From the NCBI RefSeq assembly GCF_910592395.1, contig NC_088315.1:12156501-12220500 (forward strand): a stretch of 64,000 bases of DNA, in the 5' to 3' direction. The DNA comes from Lineus longissimus. Its lineage: Eukaryota; Nemertea; Pilidiophora; Heteronemertea; Lineidae. Made by a program: the position numbers and the translations under genes. Below the pieces are notes generated by a model, which saw nothing but the letters and a program-made list of their open reading frames with translations, was not told where the DNA came from and searched no databases. Shown here one piece after another: positions 58,110-64,000 of this stretch (its first letter is position 1; every line of letters begins with the position of its first letter).

Positions 58110-58960
58110 GGATTTAGAGTATATACAGTATCATACTGTCTTCAAACGCACTCCCGTAGCCGCATTTGGTGATCTTCATACAGAGCTCATTAAAGGGATA
58201 TTAAGCCTGTGTTCTGGTCAAAATAATTACGAATTAATATGTCTCATTAAGAATGCTTGTCTGCCGAGTATAGGAACTGGTTTGTCATTGAAGGGACAGT
58301 ACGGCCGAATCGGTAGATGTACCGTTTTCAAGAACCTCGTCGGCAGGTTTCAAAAGTGCGCGAATTTCAAACTGGGTAACTTTTAGTGTCCTAAAAGGTA
58401 CCAAGGATCGTCCTGGGTAACTTTTAGGGGTACCCAGGTTGGTCCTGGGTACCTTTTAGGAGTACCCAGGACGACTTCTACCGATTCGGCGACAGTACGC
58501 CTCCATAGTGAAATGCTATAAACAATTAGCATATACATTGTACAGTTAACCGCCTCCAAATGCACTCTTGTTCATGATCAGTGCCACATTATTTTGGTGA
58601 GCGCCATGAAGAAATTATCAAAGTCCACTTTTTCCTGCATTCTGGTTGTGACTTTGTCATCAAAGTACTACGTACTTAAAACCATGATGTTATGTCGCTC
58701 TGTGTAACACAGCAATGAGCTTCTCTTAGGCATGTCATGTTATCTCTTTCTCTACACAAATCACGGGATATAAATTAAAGCTGGTACACCGTGAATCATT
58801 TTAATTAGAGTCTAATGCAAACTAACAGAATCCATTGTAGAGGTAGATAATGTGCCCCTGGAAAATGTGCCCGGCCCTATTTTATTCTCTGACGGATTAT
58901 TCTGTGGATGCCATGGATAAACGTCATAAGCTCAGATATTAAAGTGTATAAAAGAATCCC
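58110..58960. repeat. Dispersed repeat Q, copy 2 (with MITE)
   Basis: Same order of blocks as 55040-55700, interrupted by the 187-bp MITE at 58304-58490. Confidence 0.65.
58304..58490. mobile_element. 187-bp MITE with 9-bp target duplication
   Basis: Ends GCCGAATCGGTAGA and its complement are 14-bp inverted repeats. GACAGTACG is directly repeated at 58295-58303 and 58491-58499. The related copy at 55.1 kb has GGGACAGTAGACC without the insertion. The interior repeats GTCCTGGGTA and CTTTTAGG words. A 9-bp duplication suggests a Mutator-like element, though 8 bp cannot be excluded. Confidence 0.8.
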
Positions 58961-59147
58961 AGACATTCTATCCGCGAACATTTTTTTACTGGACACAAAA
59001 GAATGGCCGCAGGGAAACTGCATGTTAAGCATTTGCCATTAAAGGTTTCTTTTCTTTGCAGTTATAGGGCTACTGGTTCATCAATGATTCACAAAGCCCA
59101 CGTAAGTAGTTACGAGTGCGTAACCTACTCTGAGTGATCACTTAACT

Positions 59148-59791
59148 GTACAAATGGGGTCAAACAAGGTGACACTTTGAGCCCCCTTCTTTTTTAACCT
59201 TTTCATAAATGACGTTCCTACAAACCTGTCTCAAAATATCTATGCTGAGGAACATATTCCTTGCCTAAATGGCCGTTTTATCGACCATCTTTTTTATGCA
59301 GATGATTTAATTATTCTGTCTTGAACTGCTAAGGGACATCACTCAATGTTAAAGCAACTTGAACCTTTTTGTAATACTTGGAATTTAGAGATAAATATAA
59401 AGAACACGAAAGGGATGAAATTATGTGGAAATGGACATGTAGGTAAAGATTCTTTCTTTTTCAAGGGTGTCTTGTTGGAGAACTGCACTTCTTATAAATA
59501 TTTGGGAGTCGTATTGAGTTCTTCAGGGTCTTTTACAAATGCTAAAATAAATGCTTCTTGTAAAGCTAAGAAGGCTCTATTTAGTATACGTTTGGGGTTG
59601 ATCCCAGTATTACGTAGGCACGTAATACTGGGATCAACCCCAAAAGTGGTTTAAGTTTGTTTGACGAACTCATATCTCTCATTTGTACATATGGGGCCGA
59701 AATTTGGTTTGCCGAAGATCTTCGGAAAGGCAAGTTTCATGGAGTCTGGTCCACTGAACAGAAGTGGTATGATTCTGTCATTGAACATGTT
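59148..59791 (+). pseudogene. LINE polymerase relic, part 1 (reverse transcriptase)
   Basis: Begins abruptly with GVKQGDTLSPLLF, then FIDHLFYADDLIILS (intact YADD active site), a stop, and a 102-codon ORF with NLEINIKNTKGMKL and YKYLGVVLSSSGSF. After a perfect palindrome at 59591-59644 the frame changes to ICTYGAEIWF and KWYDSVIEHV, ending at the insertion point 59791. The 5' half is missing. It continues at 62331. Confidence 0.88.
59591..59644. repeat. Perfect 25-bp palindrome inside the LINE frame
   Basis: TTTGGGGTTGATCCCAGTAT plus five bases (59591-59615) is exactly inverted at 59620-59644 around AGGC. It interrupts the LINE protein. Confidence 0.95.
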
Positions 59792-62330
59792 CAGTCAGTT
59801 GGCCGCGCCCCCATTTCCGCGTAATTCTCTCTGCGCTATGACGTCACTGCATATCATTACGAGCTCATTATCGCGTACATTTAGGCGTGAAAAATATGAA
59901 GTCGGAAATCGATCCTAAACTTGCCAAAATCTTTCTGAATGACATGTAAACGGAACATATTATTCTGGATGAAGCATTAATTAGTAGTTTCATCAAGAAA
60001 AAGGTGTAAAAAGTCCTGAGGTTTGCTGTTTACGTGACTTTGAACATCGGTCGTCGCCCGAAAATTTGCAATTTTTTCACGTAATTTTGTTGAATAAATG
60101 CACCTAACTCATCAAAAACATCGCGCGTGCTCAGAAGTAATGACTGATATTTATTGTTATATGTATCTTTGACTGAATAACACGATAGTAAAAATGATTA
60201 TTTCTGTCGCACGGCTGGAAAATACGTTTAAGTTGCCTTTGATTTTTGTCAGAAAATGTTGCAGCCGGATTTAGGTTCCGACCACACCCGAAGTTGAGCC
60301 GAAGAGGCCCGAACACTAGGATCGCCACCATCGCTACAAAACGTGTTCTAGAATACTGATTCTGAAAACTTGTCCAATAGCCCATCCTGCCGTCCCATCC
60401 CTCCTTTCATGAGACCACCATTGCCCAAATTTAAATGACAAAATGATGCAAAGAAGAAACTTAACATTAAAGATAACTAATCCTCTCTTCTGCACCTTGA
60501 AACTCTTTAACAGTGAAACGCTAACATTGAAACAAGAACACCAATATCAATAACAAACAGACAGTCAATTGTTGAAGGGTGTAAAACACAATGCCAAATT
60601 CAAATTCTTGCAAGTGGTGCTGTTGAACTTTTCAAGTGGAAGGAATCAAACTTATTTTCATTCGTGACGTTATTTGCTAATGATTGTTTACACCATTCAA
60701 CAGCTTGACATGTTCATCAAACCAGATTGACTGAAGAAGTGAAAGTACATGTATTAGCTGAAAGATAAAGCAGATTTTTCCTGAATGACAACAGCATGGA
60801 TGTACAACAGTCAAATTGATGACAAACTTCAAGTTAAACCAATCACAATCTTGCAGGAAGATGTCCTGTAACAGGTTAAGTTTACACCTTTAACACTGGC
60901 ATTGGTCATGCTGCTTAAATTACATACTTTATCAGCTTTTTGGTATTATCTTTTACTGATACAGCAACTCTAAAAATGAGATGATGGCAAGTTCTGTGCG
61001 CGATGTGTGGCACAAAATAACTCTTGTGGGGGTACTGATGAGGCTATTCCCGGCTTTATAAGCATCATTGATGGCTTGGAAGCCCGTTCAGACCAAGGCC
61101 AGGGTCGGAAAATAAACTATCCATCCAAAGGTCGTCCAAAATTACCAGACAATGCCTATTATTGAGCCATGTCACCTAGTAGGCCCTGGTGTTTTGGACC
61201 GTGAAGGTCCACATTGTAATGTGTATATGATTTCTTTTCCTGAACTATGGCAGCCTTTTACAGGCAAATCTGGCAAAAAAGTGCCTAAACATAGGCAACT
61301 AAAATTACCAAACAAACAAAAGATATATCATTATGAGAAAGTTTATTTTCACAGAGGATATATAGAGAAATTTCTGAAGAATCAGCCGGATTGCCCAACA
61401 GTAGTAGTAGACATCTCAGTCACCTGGATCTTTTCGGAAGTGAAGCATCATGGCTCATGCTTTACTGTTTGAGCACATCCACACAAATCGATAGTATTCC
61501 TGGTCAATATCAGTGACGATATGGTGGAACACATGACATACCTCCACTCCAGTCTCATAACATAACATAACACTCACTCAGTCACTGTCGCTCTGACATT
61601 TCTGACGACTATTCTACCAGTAGTTTTATCAAAAGACTCAAAATCATCTGGTCATTTGGCCACAAGTTGTAGAAATTATAGTCAGACTAAGCATATTCAT
61701 CAACAGAACTCAAACAGGCTACCATCATGCCATTCTCACTTTTAACCACAATTTTTTTGAGACACGCTGTGCATTAAAATATTTTTACAATATCGCGTCG
61801 TGCACGCAATTGCCGCGAAAAACGGCTTGATTAACATCACGTGATCCAAAACGTCATAAATATTAATGAGATTTCTTCGAAAAATCACCAAATTAAGTGC
61901 CAAAAAAGAAATATTTAGGAAACCGGGTGCTCAAATGTTTTAAAAGATATGAATTCATTTAGGATTGGTCAACCACTTCGCAAAAAATCAATTTACCAAA
62001 TATCGCCGCAAAGCTGGAAAATATCTTTGAGTGAGGTATGTTCAGCGAAGATTGCGAAAATATCATCTTTCGAAAAATTGATCAAACTCGGTTGATTTTG
62101 CTTGGAATTTGATGAAATAAACACCAATTTTTTCTTTCAATAACTAACAATTTCGCCATCTTTGATCAATCGCTCTCCCCGAACAGTCGTGCATGCTACA
62201 TAGGTTTTAGTCTCTGCCACAAATATGGCGCGAGTTAGTATCAAACTTTTACCGATAGGTGACAGTAGCAGCGCAACGCAGAGAGAAACGCTCTTTTGGC
62301 GCAGCGAACGGGGGCGCGGCCAACTGACTG
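59792..62330. mobile_element. Unclassified 2539-bp DNA transposon inside the LINE
   Basis: Perfect 21-bp inverted repeats (CAGTCAGTTGGCCGCGCCCC plus one C) occupy 59792-59812 and 62310-62330. The flanking 4-bp direct repeat TGTT is at 59788-59791 and 62331-62334. Removing the element and one TGTT brings the LINE frame together without shift. Terminal homology continues weakly inward (TTCTCTCTGCG on both sides). Superfamilies with 4-bp duplications include Chapaev, Sola and Academ; none could be chosen. The internal coding evidence is weak. Confidence 0.85.
60990..61472 (+). pseudogene. Possible coding remnant of the inserted element, unrecognised
   Basis: One frame reads KFCARCVAQNNSCGGTDEA and IPGFISIIDGLEARSD, stopping near 61165. 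An overlapping ORF (61152-61472) continues with CNVYMISFPELWQPF, KIYHYEKVYFHRGYIEKFLK and PTVVVDISVTW. The two together look like one protein with a frameshift. No transposase motif that I can name. Confidence 0.35.
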
Positions 62331-63050
62331 TGTTAATATTAGCTTTTGCAAATTTCTTCTCGGTGTAAATAAAAAGGCTGGTAATATTCCCACTATGAGC
62401 GAACTTGGGAGATTCCCTATTGGGATTGATATAATATGTAAAATCTATAACTACCACACACACCTGGATAATACTGACAATCCAGTTTTAAGAGATGCTT
62501 TTACTGAATCAAATTTGTTACACTCCAAGGGCTTTTACTCCTGGTTCTCTTTTTATAAGGAATTGTCGAAGAAAATCAATTTTGATTTATGTAATCCAGA
62601 CATCTCCTCTAAAACAATCAAGAAACATATGAAGGAGCGTTATAAATCGTTCTGGTTTGAAAAGTTCTATCAGAAGTTCATTGGTTTAAATGAGGGAAAA
62701 TTTTGTACATATGTAGCTTTTAAAAATAGATTTTGCTACGAAAATTATCTCGATGATATCCAAAATAGGTAGCACAGGTCCCATTTTACCAAATTAAGAC
62801 TGAGTAATCATTGTCTTTTAATCGAGAAAGGCCGCTACTCTCGTCCTATTATCCCCAGGGATGAGAGATGGTGCCCTCACTGTCTATCATTGGGAATCAA
62901 AGAAACTGAAGATGAGACTCACGTTTTGTGTTCATGCCCTTTGCTCTCTAACCTTCGTGATAAATATTTGAGCAAAACTCGAATTGGGTTAACAAATGAA
63001 CTTTCAAATAGAAATCTATTATTATATCTTTTAACTGCTGAAGACAGTGG
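62331..63050 (+). pseudogene. LINE polymerase relic, part 2 (C-terminal domain)
   Basis: Continues the frame from 59791: NISFCKFLLGVNKKAGNIP and ELGRFPIGIDIICKIYNY, the usual region after the LINE reverse transcriptase, to a stop at 62771. Then, in another frame, LRLSNHCLLIEKGRYSRP, RWCPHCLSLGIKETEDETHV and LCSCPLLSNLRDKY, the Cys/His-containing C-terminus. The boundary with the next fragment is near 63050. Confidence 0.85.
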
Positions 63051-63527
63051 TATCTCGCCAAGTTGTAACGCTGATATTACAATCTCTGGCAGGACCTCTC
63101 TCTGATCCAATTCACATAGGGCACTTAGAATATCGACGACATTTGCTTCCTCAGCCGACCTCGTCGTCGAGGTTTGTCTCATCGTCTTTTTCCCTATAAT
63201 GTTCATATCGCATTTGTCCCAGAGTACGTGTTTTGCCTCAATTATAGCGTCACCGTTAAAGGTACCTATCACTACCTTTTTTATATTCTCAATCGATGCG
63301 GATTGCATTGCGTACACCACGTATGCTAAAATGGCGTTATTAATAGTCACCTTGGTCGATCTGTTATCGGCATCTTTTTTGACATTCTCACAGTCAATAT
63401 CCCCGTCATTTGACTGTCCTTTGGCCATTTTATGCTCCGGGCTAATCCCTTGTACTGGACTCAACATGTCCTGCTTTCGTTTATTGGTATCCTCATTCTC
63501 TGCGGTATTTCCACCCCTGATGTGCAA
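63046..63527 (-). pseudogene. LINE ORF1-like protein fragment (5' part of a second LINE)
   Basis: A minus-strand ORF from 63527 has a polar N-terminus, then INNAILAYVVYAMQSASIEN, IKKVVIGTF, DAIIEAKHVLWDKCD, RSAEEANVVDILSALCELDQ and LPEIVISALQLGEIPLSSA. This pattern belongs to an ORF1-type protein that accompanies non-LTR retrotransposons in several marine invertebrates; its function is presumed nucleic-acid binding. Recognised from memory. The downstream part is cut off where it meets the other LINE's tail, around 63046; codons beyond that read antisense LINE. Confidence 0.6.
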
Positions 63528-64000
63528 TTCACCAAAAAAAACCCGCTATGCTAGGACACAACTCCTCTCGCCAGTCCGCACAATTTATCAGTGCAGGTAA
63601 TAAAATAAAAGTGTCGTAATCACTTTAAGATTAAAATGGAAGGAGAATCAATACATGCCGGTACTTGTCTCAATTAAGAATGAGTGCCGGTACACTTTCA
63701 GTGTATTTAATTAGTTTCATTATCAGTAGGTGGCGCCACCTTCAATACTCCCCGAATCCTGCCAGGTGGCCAAGGATAAAGCAAAAAAATATATAGTTCT
63801 GCCAAGTCGGCGCCCTATATACTCGAGGGAAACATTGTCTGGCACTTTAGATAGGCAATGTACATTCCGATTTTAGGTTGTTCAAAACAAGTGTTGTCCC
63901 TCAAGGCCTTCATATACTACATGACAAAAGTAGAAATCAGCGGCTTGTGGTATTCGACTCGATGACTCGACGACGCGATGACTCGATGACGCGATCAAGT
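63528..64000. other. Non-coding end of window with minisatellite
   Basis: From 63955 to the end, imperfect tandem GACTCGATGAC/GACGCGATGAC units. No gene seen before that. Confidence 0.5.

Overview
This 64-kb window looks like nuclear DNA of a marine invertebrate animal, possibly a deuterostome. The evidence is split genes with GT-AG introns, a vertebrate-like cyclic-nucleotide-gated (CNG) channel gene, an interstitial TTAGGG/CCCTAA array, and dense nested animal-type transposons (pogo/Tigger, Maverick/Polinton, non-LTR LINEs, tRNA-derived SINE heads, MITEs). The species cannot be fixed from the sequence alone.

Host genes are few. The one secure gene is a CNGA-type channel on the minus strand: an S1-S2 exon at 33866-34083, a 4.77-kb intron full of repeats, and a large terminal exon at 27609-29092 encoding S3 to the C-terminus. 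Its 5' exons were not found. A candidate terminal exon with a downstream polyadenylation signal lies at 51277-51421 (-). An intact 115-residue cysteine-rich ORF (5334-5681, +) and a C-terminal-exon-like ORF (4506-5028, -) are unassigned.

Layout: 1-947 pogo-type transposase relic; about 1.2-4.3 kb broken Maverick/Polinton remnant (structural-type protein, integrase with chromodomain); 6.3-8.9 kb LINE scrap, second pogo relic and MITEs; 9.7-10.8 kb a composite (LINE 3' end, pogo tail, C-rich block) that recurs at 47.2-49.15 kb; 10890-13175 and 21703-23733 two full-length pogo/Tigger copies with TIRs; 15.66-20.5 kb two copies of a repeat (R), one split by a 3-kb TIR element (T1) whose shorter relative (T2) sits at 43.7-45.2 kb; 23811-24582 hAT-like element; 27.6-34.1 kb CNG gene; 35.4-43.1 kb MITE, two copies of repeat S, and a foldback element made of short palindromes; 45.4-47.4 kb LINE; 55-59 kb repeat pair and a fourth pogo relic; 59.15-63.05 kb a LINE split by a 2.54-kb DNA element; 63.05-63.53 kb an ORF1-like fragment.

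No intact system of cooperating genes was found. The most informative content is a set of nested insertions for which a second copy in the same window supplies the empty site, so element ends and target duplications can be read directly. Most coding relics carry stops or frameshifts.
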